This document shows positions 1-6,358 of a DNA stretch of 12,512 nucleotides, piece after piece. Below the pieces are notes generated by a model that saw only the letters and a program-made list of their open reading frames with translations, was not told the DNA's origin and did no database searches. Positions within the stretch are counted from its first letter, which is position 1. Every line of letters starts with the position of its first letter. The position numbers and the translations under genes were made by a program. The DNA lies in contig JAAYNN010000023.1 of NCBI GenBank assembly GCA_012520835.1, positions 1 through 12,512 of the forward strand, written 5' to 3'. This DNA comes from Dehalococcoidales bacterium. GTDB lineage: Bacteria; Chloroflexota; Dehalococcoidia; Dehalococcoidales; UBA5627.

Positions 1-37
1 CCTTCGACACGCTCAGGGCGAACGGAAGTCTTATTTC
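1..37 (+). repeat. Dispersed repeat family A, copy 1
   Basis: This copy matches 204-240 over 37 aligned bases with only three mismatches (positions 10, 15 and 30 of the unit). It starts at the first base of the window, so its left boundary is unknown. Confidence 0.8.
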
Positions 38-203
38 TCCCTTAATTATATTGTCATGCCGAGTTCGTGAAGGTCGAACGAGGCATCTGGGGTGGGGTTA
101 AAAATCCCGCAAGCCGTTTGTGGTTAAATGGAAGCCGTTCGTGGTGAGCTTGTCGAACCATAACGGCGTCGATGAGCAGCATGTTTTCTTCCGTTCGTTT
201 GAC

Positions 204-240
204 CCTTCGACAGGCTCTGGGCGAACGGAAGTTTTATTTC
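204..240 (+). repeat. Dispersed repeat family A, copy 2
   Basis: Direct copy of 1-37 (34 of 37 bases identical). Here the unit is the right part of a larger inverted repeat: the arm CTTCCGTTCG at 188-197 pairs perfectly with CGAACGGAAG at 222-231. A transcript could therefore fold into a 10-bp stem with a 24-nt loop. The copy at 1-37 may have a matching left arm outside the window. Confidence 0.8.
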
Positions 241-249
241 GACCTTGCA

Positions 250-328
250 TTGTCATGCTGAGCGCAGCGAAGCATCTAAATACCATTCGATAAGTCTTAG
301 ATTCTTCGGCTTTGCCTCAGAATGACAA
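250..328. repeat. Imperfect inverted repeat of family B
   Basis: The left arm at 250-279 begins TTGTCATGCTGAG and ends GCATCTAA. The right arm at 297-328 begins TTAGATTCTTCGG and ends CAGAATGACAA. Read on the opposite strand the right arm gives TTGTCATTCTGAGG...GAATCTAA, so the arms match at both ends and diverge in the GC-rich middle. The spacer is about 17 nt. It looks like a foldback, MITE- or REP-like unit, but no coding sequence or clear target duplication can be seen. Confidence 0.6.
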
Positions 329-394
329 TTGTGTGGGTACTCCGCACAACGAAGCTCCTGATTGTCATGCTGGGTTCGTGGTAGCCTAACTAAA

Positions 395-437
395 TGTCAT
401 GCTGAATTCGTTCGTTCCTTATGAATTCAGCATGACA
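395..437. terminator. 15-bp perfect inverted repeat downstream of thyX (possible terminator)
   Basis: TGTCATGCTGAATTC at 395-409 is repeated in exact reverse complement at 423-437, with a 13-nt loop. It lies 14 bases past the thyX stop codon. On the minus strand the stem is followed by TTTAG, so there are only three T residues and it is a weak intrinsic terminator at best. The arms carry the family B core, so the structure is also a repeat that may have been co-opted as a transcript end. Confidence 0.45.
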
Positions 438-451
438 GCATCGTGTAATTG

Positions 452-1039
452 CTATAAATCCCCAAATACCTTGGGAGCCTGCTCTTTCATGATATCGCAG
501 ATTTTTTGGGCTACTTCGCGTATTTCCGGCAACGCCGCCGGACTGGTGCGCAGCTTTAAAATGTGGCGGATTTCACGGAAATTCCATGTGCAGATGATTT
601 CCGTCATGCAGGCATTCGGCAGAACGTAGCGCGCGATTTCCGGTTTCATACCGGCATCCAGCAGCTTTTTATAGCTATCCCAGGCTGCCGACATCGCCTC
701 ATGAAATATCTTCGCCGTTTCGGAATTTTTATCCTCGAATTCCGGAGGTATAATATAATCCGCCTGAAGTTCGCGCACATAGCGCTGGCTGCGCTGCGAA
801 TAGCTGGCAATGCGGTGGCGCACCAGTTCATGCGTCAAAGCACGAGAAGCCCTGATATAGAAAGTTGCCGAAGCATGCTCGATCAGGCTTTCATGCCCCT
901 CCTTTACGCGTGCCGCCAGCCAGTTCTCGTTGGTTCCCTGTTTATCACCGCTGGCGTAGCATAATCGGCCAGCCTTTTCCACCAGATTTTCACTGTCAGG
1001 GGTAATCGCCAGTAATTTAACCTCTAATCCTTTATACAT
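452..1039 (-). CDS. thyX: Flavin-dependent thymidylate synthase ThyX
   Basis: Makes dTMP from dUMP using methylenetetrahydrofolate as carbon donor and FAD/NAD(P)H as reductant, in the cytoplasm. The 195-residue protein has the family signature RHRX7S: RHR at residues 74-76 and Ser84 (RHRIASYSQRS). It also has the upstream HESLIEH block at residues 49-55 that builds the FAD/dUMP site, and a C-terminal LRTSPAALPEIR segment (163-174) typical of the dUMP-binding end. Length is slightly below the usual 210-250 residues, but start and end are intact. The ATG at 1037-1039 is preceded by a GAGGGGG Shine-Dalgarno 11 nt upstream (minus strand, about 1051-1059). An extended -10 promoter lies immediately beyond. 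It is monocistronic, with a strong inverted repeat after the stop. No thyA is visible in the window. Confidence 0.96.
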   Translation of the reverse strand: MYKGLEVKLLAITPDSENLVEKAGRLCYASGDKQGTNENWLAARVKEGHESLIEHASATFYIRASRALTHELVRHRIASYSQRSQRYVRELQADYIIPPEFEDKNSETAKIFHEAMSAAWDSYKKLLDAGMKPEIARYVLPNACMTEIICTWNFREIRHILKLRTSPAALPEIREVAQKICDIMKEQAPKVFGDL

Positions 1040-1074
1040 ATCTATATCTATACCCCCTCAAATTGTGATGAGAT

Positions 1075-1083
1075 ATTATATCA
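1075..1083 (-). promoter_or_regulatory. Extended -10 promoter for thyX
   Basis: Read on the minus strand the bases are TGATATAAT, a TGn extension followed by a consensus -10 hexamer. No good -35 is present 16-18 nt upstream, as is common for extended -10 promoters. Transcription would start near 1068, giving a leader of about 29 nt that contains the Shine-Dalgarno. Confidence 0.55.
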
Positions 1084-1280
1084 TTGATCAGGCAGTAATT
1101 TCGCCTTTTTGGCGGAGCATTCTTAAAGTTTTAGGGATTTTCAGTCGCAGGATAAATGTATATATTGATATACTTTCATTTAATAGCGTAAAGTAATATA
1201 ATCGTTACTATTTTCCATTCGTTTGCCACAGGTTTCCCACAGATATAAAAAGGTTCTGTTCGGTAACAGTGTTTGTTAAT

Positions 1281-1292
1281 AGATAATTATCT
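1281..1292. promoter_or_regulatory. Palindrome upstream of the MFS gene
   Basis: AGATAATTATCT is a perfect 12-bp palindrome about 50 bp upstream of the MFS start codon. A second small dyad, CTGTT-CGGT-AACAG, is at 1256-1269. Either could be an operator for a regulator of the transporter, but such AT-rich dyads also arise by chance. The rest of 1040-1339 (300 bases) is AT-rich and shows no gene; it holds the thyX promoter at one end and the MFS promoter region at the other. Confidence 0.3.
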
Positions 1293-1305
1293 TTGAAATA
1301 CCATG

Positions 1306-1334
1306 TTGCAGACACCACAACCGAATAGTATTTA
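1306..1334 (+). promoter_or_regulatory. Weak candidate promoter for the MFS gene
   Basis: TTGCAG (1306-1311) and TATTTA (1329-1334) are separated by 17 bp. The -10 ends 5 nt before the ATG, so transcription would begin at or next to the start codon. This fits the absence of a Shine-Dalgarno sequence. Each hexamer matches consensus at only 3 of 6 positions. Confidence 0.25.
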
Positions 1335-1339
1335 TAAAA

Positions 1340-2566
1340 ATGATAAAATTGTTGTTAAGTAAAATTTCTTCCGGCTACTTCCACCGCGATATCTGGCTGG
1401 TTACCGTAATCGGTATGCTCAACTGGATGGGTTTCTCCATGTGCCTGCCTTTCTTTTCGCTCTACCTCTACCAGGAACGCGGCGTACCGATGGCGGTTAT
1501 CGGTTTTATTGTATTGTTAATCGGCATCATATCCGCCCTATCACAGGTTTACAGCGGCATGCTGACGGACAGGCTGGGCAGAAAACCCCTTTTAACAGCC
1601 TCAATGGTATTATCGTGCATCTCCTATGTCGTACTGGCTCTGTTGATCAAGTTCATAGCGCCCGTTTGGATACTGGTGGTCGTTTTTATTGCCAGCTACG
1701 TGCTGATGACCATCATCCGCCCGACCATGTTTACTGTGGTAACCGACCTTGCAGAGCGTGAAAAAATGACCAGGGCTTTCGGGCTTTTGAAAGCCGGCAT
1801 CAATATCGGCTGGGCGCTCGGGCCGGCTGTCGGAGGCTTCCTGCTGACCTTAATCTCCTACGAATGGATGTTCGGTCTGGCGACACTGACCGCCTTGATT
1901 CCCCTATTTTTAACCGGTATGCTGCTGCACGAGAGCCTCGAAAAAAGCGGGGAAAAAGACGTCATCGGCATCAGGAATATTGCCAAAGTGGCTAAAAACA
2001 GCAATTTCATGATGTATATCGTTATCACCTTCCTGCTGTTAATTGCTTTCGGACAGATGGTAAGCACTCTTTCGGTTTATTCGGTCGATTTTGCCGGTTT
2101 TACGACCGCTCAATACGGATCGCTTTTAACGCTGAACGGGATTATCGTGGTGCTTTTGCAGTACCCGATGGCAGCCATCACCAGCTCCAGGCCCAAATAC
2201 AGGGTGCTGATTTGCGGAAGCCTGCTGGTATTTGCCGGGCTGATTACATTTTCGTGGGTCGGCAGCTACGCGCTGGCAATACTGGCTATGACGTTGTTGA
2301 GCTTCGGAGAAATTATTTTTTCGCCGGTGGCGCTTACGGTGGTCAGCGATATTGCGCCCAAGAGTCAGCGCGGTTTATATATGGGCACCTTTTCTCTAAG
2401 CGAAACACTGGGACATTCCACCGGTCCCTTTATCGGCGGCATACTGATGGATGTATTTCCCAACGACCCGATATTCATCTGGGGAGGATTATCGGCATTC
2501 GCCCTGGCTGCCGCACTGGGATTCCTTTTATGGGGGAAGCGATTTTACAGGTCGGAAATTAAATAG
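1340..2566 (+). CDS. Major facilitator superfamily transporter (probable drug/metabolite exporter)
   Basis: A 408-residue polytopic inner-membrane protein with about 12 hydrophobic segments in two halves, separated by a charged loop at about residues 195-215 (EKSGEKDVIGIRNIAK). MFS motif A is clear in the loop after the second segment: GMLTDRLGRKP at residues 73-83. The protein continues with a GPAVGGF motif-C-like segment near 162-168 and a second-half GPFIGGI near 370. These features match proton-coupled exporters of the multidrug type; the substrate cannot be read from sequence. There is no recognisable Shine-Dalgarno before the ATG at 1340, so the start is either leaderless or weakly initiated. 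No later methionine before the first membrane segment makes a better start. It stands alone, flanked by a divergent thyX and a convergent aminopeptidase. Confidence 0.9.
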   Translation: MIKLLLSKISSGYFHRDIWLVTVIGMLNWMGFSMCLPFFSLYLYQERGVPMAVIGFIVLLIGIISALSQVYSGMLTDRLGRKPLLTASMVLSCISYVVLALLIKFIAPVWILVVVFIASYVLMTIIRPTMFTVVTDLAEREKMTRAFGLLKAGINIGWALGPAVGGFLLTLISYEWMFGLATLTALIPLFLTGMLLHESLEKSGEKDVIGIRNIAKVAKNSNFMMYIVITFLLLIAFGQMVSTLSVYSVDFAGFTTAQYGSLLTLNGIIVVLLQYPMAAITSSRPKYRVLICGSLLVFAGLITFSWVGSYALAILAMTLLSFGEIIFSPVALTVVSDIAPKSQRGLYMGTFSLSETLGHSTGPFIGGILMDVFPNDPIFIWGGLSAFALAAALGFLLWGKRFYRSEIK

Positions 2567-2572
2567 GATCAG

Positions 2573-2646
2573 TATCCCTCATTCCCGACAGTCGGGACTC
2601 CCCCATGGAAAGTAGCCCAGGTACATCGAGACCGGATGAGGGTAAT
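2573..2646. terminator. Nested inverted repeat between convergent genes (possible bidirectional terminator)
   Basis: Outer arms CCCTCAT (2576-2582) and ATGAGGG (2636-2642) enclose an inner near-continuous palindrome, TCCCGAC-A-GTCGGGA (2583-2597). The 40 bases between the inner palindrome and the right outer arm are GC-rich. The element fills the gap between the MFS and aminopeptidase genes, which point at each other. There is no long T tract, so it may be a REP-like repeat unit rather than, or as well as, an intrinsic terminator. Confidence 0.45.
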
Positions 2647-2657
2647 AACCCGATTAT

Positions 2658-3767
2658 CTAAAAATCGATAACAAACCGACCGTTCTTGTGCAGCAGGTCT
2701 CCATCCACTCTAATTTCGCCGCCGTTTCTGAGGTCGCAAATCATATCCCAGTGAATGGCAGATTCGTTCTTGCTGCCGCTCTCGGGGTAGCCCGCACCCA
2801 GCGCCATATGGAAGCTGCCGTTGATTTTCTCATCGAAGAGGATTTCGCGGGTAAACTTATTGATATTCGGGCTGGTGCCGATGGCAAATTCACCCAGCGT
2901 ACGCGAACCGGCATCCGTATCCAGCATCTTGAGCAGGTAATCCTCGTTCTTCTCGGCGCTGGCTTTCACCACCTTGCCGTTTTCAAACCACAACCTGACG
3001 CCGGTCACCTCTTTTCCGCCCATGATGGCAGGATAAGAAAAATAGACATGCCCGTTGACGCTGTCTTCGACCGGGCTGGTAAAAACCTCGCCGTCCGGCA
3101 TATTATAGCGCCCGTCGCAATTGATAAAGGGACGCCCTTCGATGCTGAGCGTCAGCTCGGTTTCCTCTCCCCTGATATAAACGCACTTTTTGCCTTTAAG
3201 CCAGTTTATAATATTCTCCTGGCGCTTCGAGAAACGCTGCCAATAGCCGACCGGGTCATCCATATCGGGAAGACATGCTTTATATACAAAATCTTCATAT
3301 TCCGACAGGCTCATATCGGCATCCTGGGCATAGGCATTGGTAGGAAATATGGCATAAGTCCAGCGGAAGTTTCCATCAGCCGAACGCCGCATCTGGGTAT
3401 TCATCAGTTCAGTCCTGGACTGATGACGAATGACCATGCGTGAAGGGTCCACTTTGCTTAAAGCCCTGGTATTGGAAACGCCACCCAGACTGATGGCAAC
3501 ATCATATTTATCGGTAATAATCTTTTCCGGTTCATGGATAAACTTTAACTGCTCATCGGACGCATATTTATAAAATATTTCCGCCAGGCCTTCCGGCTCC
3601 AGAAAGACAATCGGATGCCCGCCTGCCTTCAATACTTCAGCGTAGATCTCTTTGACCAGCGGCGCAGCCGCATAATCGCCTCGTATTTTTACTTTATCGC
3701 CCTTGCGCACCGCTACGGAGTAATTTACTAAAAGCTGAGCCAGTTTTTCTATTCGAATATCTTTCAT
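2658..3767 (-). CDS. M29-family metallo-aminopeptidase (thermophilic aminopeptidase / AmpS-AmpT type)
   Basis: Cytoplasmic leucyl-type aminopeptidase that removes N-terminal residues from peptides using two metal ions. The 369-residue protein opens with the family start, an LAxLLVNYSVxVxKGDxVxI stretch, followed by the PLVKEIYAEVLKAGGHP block. Candidate metal ligands lie in order toward the C terminus: Glu in MPDGEVFTSPVEDS, Glu in LGEFAIGTS, and the two His-containing strands GSFHMALGAGYPES and SAIHWDMICD. Length is a little under the 400-410 of the best-studied members but complete. I start at the ATG at 3765-3767 because GAGG at 3775-3778 sits 7 nt upstream. A GTG two codons earlier would overlap the ribosome site. 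The gene diverges from the aminomutase operon. Confidence 0.9.
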   Translation of the reverse strand: MKDIRIEKLAQLLVNYSVAVRKGDKVKIRGDYAAAPLVKEIYAEVLKAGGHPIVFLEPEGLAEIFYKYASDEQLKFIHEPEKIITDKYDVAISLGGVSNTRALSKVDPSRMVIRHQSRTELMNTQMRRSADGNFRWTYAIFPTNAYAQDADMSLSEYEDFVYKACLPDMDDPVGYWQRFSKRQENIINWLKGKKCVYIRGEETELTLSIEGRPFINCDGRYNMPDGEVFTSPVEDSVNGHVYFSYPAIMGGKEVTGVRLWFENGKVVKASAEKNEDYLLKMLDTDAGSRTLGEFAIGTSPNINKFTREILFDEKINGSFHMALGAGYPESGSKNESAIHWDMICDLRNGGEIRVDGDLLHKNGRFVIDF

Positions 3768-3804
3768 AAACACACCTCAAAAAACTTCTAAAATATTTAT
3801 TCAT

Positions 3805-3813
3805 TTTATACCA
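3805..3813 (-). promoter_or_regulatory. Candidate extended -10 promoter for the M29 aminopeptidase
   Basis: On the minus strand the bases read TGGTATAAA: a TGn extension plus a -10 matching 5 of 6 consensus positions. A start near 3798 would give a leader of about 31 nt containing the GAGG ribosome site. No convincing -35 is present. Confidence 0.4.
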
Positions 3814-3901
3814 GTCCCAGACACAAATGCCATTTGCAATCTATTTGATGAAACATTACAATATCATCCATTCAGATTATAGAGTTTGGAAACAGACACA
3901 T

Positions 3902-3940
3902 TTTACATTTATAAAAAAAAATCTATAATTATATTATAGA
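3902..3940 (+). promoter_or_regulatory. Strong sigma70-type promoter with overlapping operator dyad, for the aminomutase operon
   Basis: A -35 of TTTACA (3902-3907, 5 of 6 matches), a 16-bp spacer rich in A and a perfect -10 of TATAAT (3924-3929) predict a start near 3936. This leaves a leader of about 105 nt before the GTG at 4042. The -10 lies inside a perfect dyad, TCTATAAT-TAT-ATTATAGA (3922-3940), which also covers the start point. Such placement is typical of a repressor operator. Because the dyad is symmetric it also presents a TATAAT on the minus strand, but no good minus-strand -35 is visible. Confidence 0.65.
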
Positions 3941-4041
3941 GAGAATTGATTAAAGGCATTATTTCATCAGAAAATACATATTATAAGTCGAAGATAATAA
4001 ATTTAATTTTCAAAAGGTAAAAAGGAGTACTCAATAAACAG

Positions 4042-5376
4042 GTGAAAACAAATTTAAAAACAAGGTGCAGCAGTAATTCTTTAAAAATCATCTCCGAAAA
4101 CTACGGTAGCGAAGGTGATGACGAACCACCCAGTAGCTGTGACGAATCAGAGCCTCCCCAATGCGGCCCCAAATCTAACAGGTTCAAGCTTTTCGGGGCA
4201 GTATCAGATGCGGACTGGAACGATTGGAAATGGCAGTTCCGCAACCGTATAACCTCAGTTGAACAACTGGCTAAGTATGTCCCTCTGACAATTAAAAGAT
4301 TTGCTGAAATAAGCGCAGTAGCTAAAACATACCCATTGTCTATTACTCCTTATTATCTTTCACTTATGGATTTAAATAATCCGCATGACCCGGTCGCCAT
4401 GCAGGCTATTCCTGCTATCGAAGAAATAACCTTTAAAACTACCGGCATCGAAGACCCGCTGGAAGAAAACAGGGATTCGGTCGTGCCGGGATTGGTGCAC
4501 AAATACCCTGATAGAGTGTTGATGGTACTCACCGACATCTGCCCGATGCTGTGCCGTCATTGCACGCGCAAGCGTGAATGGAAAAACGGCGACTGGGTAC
4601 GCACGCCCGGCGATATCGAAGCAATGCTCAACTACATCCGCAATAACAGGAATGTCAGGGATGTTATCATTTCAGGCGGCGACTGCCTGACGCTTTCGAC
4701 CAAACACCTTGAGAGCGTTATCTCGAGGCTGAGACAGATCAATCACGTTGAAATAATCCGTATCGGTACACGCTTCCCGGTAGTACTGCCGCAGCGTATC
4801 GACAGCGAATTCTGCGATATGCTTTCGCAGTACGGTCCGATATGGATGAATACCCATTTCAATACCGTTAACGAAATAACCCCGGAATCGGCGGCTGCCA
4901 TCGACCGCATTGTACGGGCCGGCGTTCCGGTCAATAACCAGAGCGTCCTGATGCGCGGCATCAACGATACCGTCGAAAAACAGACCAAACTATGCCAGGG
5001 ATTGCTGAAGATTAAGGTGCGCCCTTATTATCTCTTCCAGTGCGACGAGGTACAGGGAACCGACCACCTGCGTACCACCATCGATACCGGTATCAAGATT
5101 ATCGAAGGAATGCGCGGTTTTACTTCGGGACTGGCAGTACCCAATTATGTGATCGACCTGCCCCAAGGCGGCGGTAAGGTCACTCTGCAACCGAACTATA
5201 TGCTGGCCAAGACGGAAAAAGAGGTATTATTTAGCAACTACCAGGGTCGTGTCATCACATGTCACAATCCGGTATCAGAAAAACATACCGAACCGCACCT
5301 GCAACCCGAGGTACCGGCGAAAACCCCTGATTTTGTTTTCTCAGAGGTAAGGGATGCGGATAGGGTTATCGTTTGA
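4042..5376 (+). CDS. KamA/AblA-like radical-SAM amino acid 2,3-aminomutase
   Basis: Predicted to move an amino group from C2 to C3, giving a beta-amino acid, with a [4Fe-4S] cluster, S-adenosylmethionine and pyridoxal phosphate. The 444-residue protein aligns with lysine 2,3-aminomutase (LAM) from memory at a constant offset of 42. Cluster cysteines are Cys167, Cys171 and Cys174 (CPMLCRHC), followed by Arg176. The PLP lysine is Lys379 in LPQGGGK. Asp335 and Asp372 sit where LAM Asp293 and Asp330 hold the lysine epsilon-ammonium, so a lysine-like substrate is favoured over glutamate. The first ~50 residues are an extra hydrophilic, acidic, Cys-containing (Cys9, 33, 41) extension. The GTG start is preceded by AAAGGAG about 14 nt away, which is long, but no nearer in-frame start exists upstream. 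First gene of a four-gene overlapping operon. Exact substrate is unproven. Confidence 0.88.
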   Translation: MKTNLKTRCSSNSLKIISENYGSEGDDEPPSSCDESEPPQCGPKSNRFKLFGAVSDADWNDWKWQFRNRITSVEQLAKYVPLTIKRFAEISAVAKTYPLSITPYYLSLMDLNNPHDPVAMQAIPAIEEITFKTTGIEDPLEENRDSVVPGLVHKYPDRVLMVLTDICPMLCRHCTRKREWKNGDWVRTPGDIEAMLNYIRNNRNVRDVIISGGDCLTLSTKHLESVISRLRQINHVEIIRIGTRFPVVLPQRIDSEFCDMLSQYGPIWMNTHFNTVNEITPESAAAIDRIVRAGVPVNNQSVLMRGINDTVEKQTKLCQGLLKIKVRPYYLFQCDEVQGTDHLRTTIDTGIKIIEGMRGFTSGLAVPNYVIDLPQGGGKVTLQPNYMLAKTEKEVLFSNYQGRVITCHNPVSEKHTEPHLQPEVPAKTPDFVFSEVRDADRVIV

Positions 5377-6358
5377 CCTCAAGCCGGATAAAGCTCCGGT
5401 TAATGATAAAATAGACGACTCCATGGAGGAATACGACTCCATGGAGACCGTTGAATTGATAAAATCCTCCATAGAAGCCAACGGTCACAGCGTAACCCTT
5501 CTGGGAGGCGGCAGCGCTTTCCTTGACAAGATACGCCGCGAGAAAGTTGACTTCGTATTCAATATTGCCGAGGGGCAGGGCAACTACCGCAGCCGTGAAT
5601 CTCAGGTGCCGGCTGTTTTAGAAATGCTGGATATACCCTATTCCGGTTCGGACCCCTTGTGCCTCGGCATATGCCTCGACAAGGAACTTACCAAGAAAAT
5701 GGTCGCCATGGAAGGGGTTATTACACCCGGATGGCAACTGGTTGCGAACTTCGAAGAGCTGAAATCGACTGACTGGAACGAATTCATGTTCCCGCTGATG
5801 GTTAAACCGGCGCACGAAGGCTCCAGCAAGGGTATCAGGCTGTCATCGGTGGTGATGAACATGAAGGAACTGGAAAGCGAAGCTAAAAGGCAATTCGACG
5901 GATACAGCCAGTCACTCATGGTAGAAGAATTTATCGGGGGCGACGAGGTAACCGTGGGCATAATCGGAAACGAACCGCCTCAGGTGCTGGCGATGATGCG
6001 CATACTGCCGCGAAAAAAAACGGAACACTTCGTTTATTCCATCGAGGTTAAAAGGGATTACATGGAGCTGGTGGATTACGAGTGTCCGCCCAAACTGGAT
6101 AAGCAGGTTATTAAAAAACTGGAAAATGCCGGCCTTAAGATATTTAAAATACTGGGCTGCCGCGATTTTGCCCGCATCGATTTCAGGCTGGATAAAGACG
6201 GAAATCCCTATTTTCTGGAGATCAATCCGCTGCCGGGTCTGGGCAGTCACAGCGATCTGGTAATTATGGCTGCTATGCTGGGAATTCCGCATAAAGAGTT
6301 GATTAACAGTATTCTGACAGCAGCCGTAAAAAGGTATTCGCCATGCCTGTTTCTGTAG
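5354..6358 (+). CDS. D-Ala-D-Ala-ligase-like ATP-grasp enzyme, first of tandem pair
   Basis: ATP-dependent carboxylate-amine ligase, 334 residues, with the D-alanine-D-alanine ligase (Ddl) fold. The N domain has FVFNIAEGQG (67-76), where Ddl enzymes usually have a His-Gly-x-x-Gly loop, and then IPYSGSD (94-100). The ATP-grasp core has Lys151 and the phosphate loop KPAHEGSSKG (151-160), EEFIGGDEVTVG (191-202) and Mg ligands Asp276 (ARIDF), Glu289 and Asn291 (LEINPLPGL). A Tyr-containing stretch (FVYSIEVKRDY) and DYECPP resemble the substrate-side elements of Ddl. The ATG lies inside the aminomutase gene, a 23-nt overlap, with AGAGG 6 nt upstream, so translation is probably coupled. It is unlikely to be the cell-wall Ddl given the operon and altered N-domain loop. 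It more plausibly joins the aminomutase product to another amino acid. Confidence 0.85.
   Translation: MRIGLSFDLKPDKAPVNDKIDDSMEEYDSMETVELIKSSIEANGHSVTLLGGGSAFLDKIRREKVDFVFNIAEGQGNYRSRESQVPAVLEMLDIPYSGSDPLCLGICLDKELTKKMVAMEGVITPGWQLVANFEELKSTDWNEFMFPLMVKPAHEGSSKGIRLSSVVMNMKELESEAKRQFDGYSQSLMVEEFIGGDEVTVGIIGNEPPQVLAMMRILPRKKTEHFVYSIEVKRDYMELVDYECPPKLDKQVIKKLENAGLKIFKILGCRDFARIDFRLDKDGNPYFLEINPLPGLGSHSDLVIMAAMLGIPHKELINSILTAAVKRYSPCLFL

Larger units (their letters stand above)
1..451. repeat. Gene-free mosaic of dispersed repeats
   Basis: No credible gene lies here; the open frames fall on repeat sequence. The stretch is built from two recurring families. Family A (CCTTCGACA-GCTC-GGGCGAACGGAAG) occurs at 1-37 and 204-240. 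Family B has the core TGTCATGC in direct orientation at 52-59, 251-258, 363-370 and 395-402, and inverted at 430-437, with a degenerate inverted copy (GAATGACA) at 320-327. A further palindrome-like unit, GTTCGTGGTGAGCTTGTCGAAC, spans about 138-159. Such TTCGACAGGCTC- and TGTCATGCTGAG-type units are familiar as intergenic repeats in many environmental bacterial genomes. Their mechanism of spread here is not visible, and no transposase is present. The array probably continues upstream of the window. Confidence 0.8.

Noticed and set aside
98..286. 62-codon open frame on the minus strand in the repeat region
   Set aside because: It runs through repeat copies, has no ribosome site and resembles no protein family; the sequence is explained by the repeats.
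1..437. CRISPR array
   Set aside because: The repeats are unevenly spaced, differ in orientation and length, and have no spacers of constant size; no cas gene is nearby.
563..964. 133-codon plus-strand open frame inside thyX
   Set aside because: It is antisense to a well-recognised gene and has no domain pattern; it is a shadow of thyX codon bias.
2688..3443. 251-codon plus-strand open frame
   Set aside because: It lies fully antisense to the M29 aminopeptidase, whose motifs are clear; low-complexity composition and no ribosome site.
3829..3930. 33-codon plus-strand frame starting at ATG in the leader region of the aminomutase operon
   Set aside because: It has no ribosome site, runs through the -35/-10 promoter elements and has no recognisable sequence; likely chance in AT-rich DNA.
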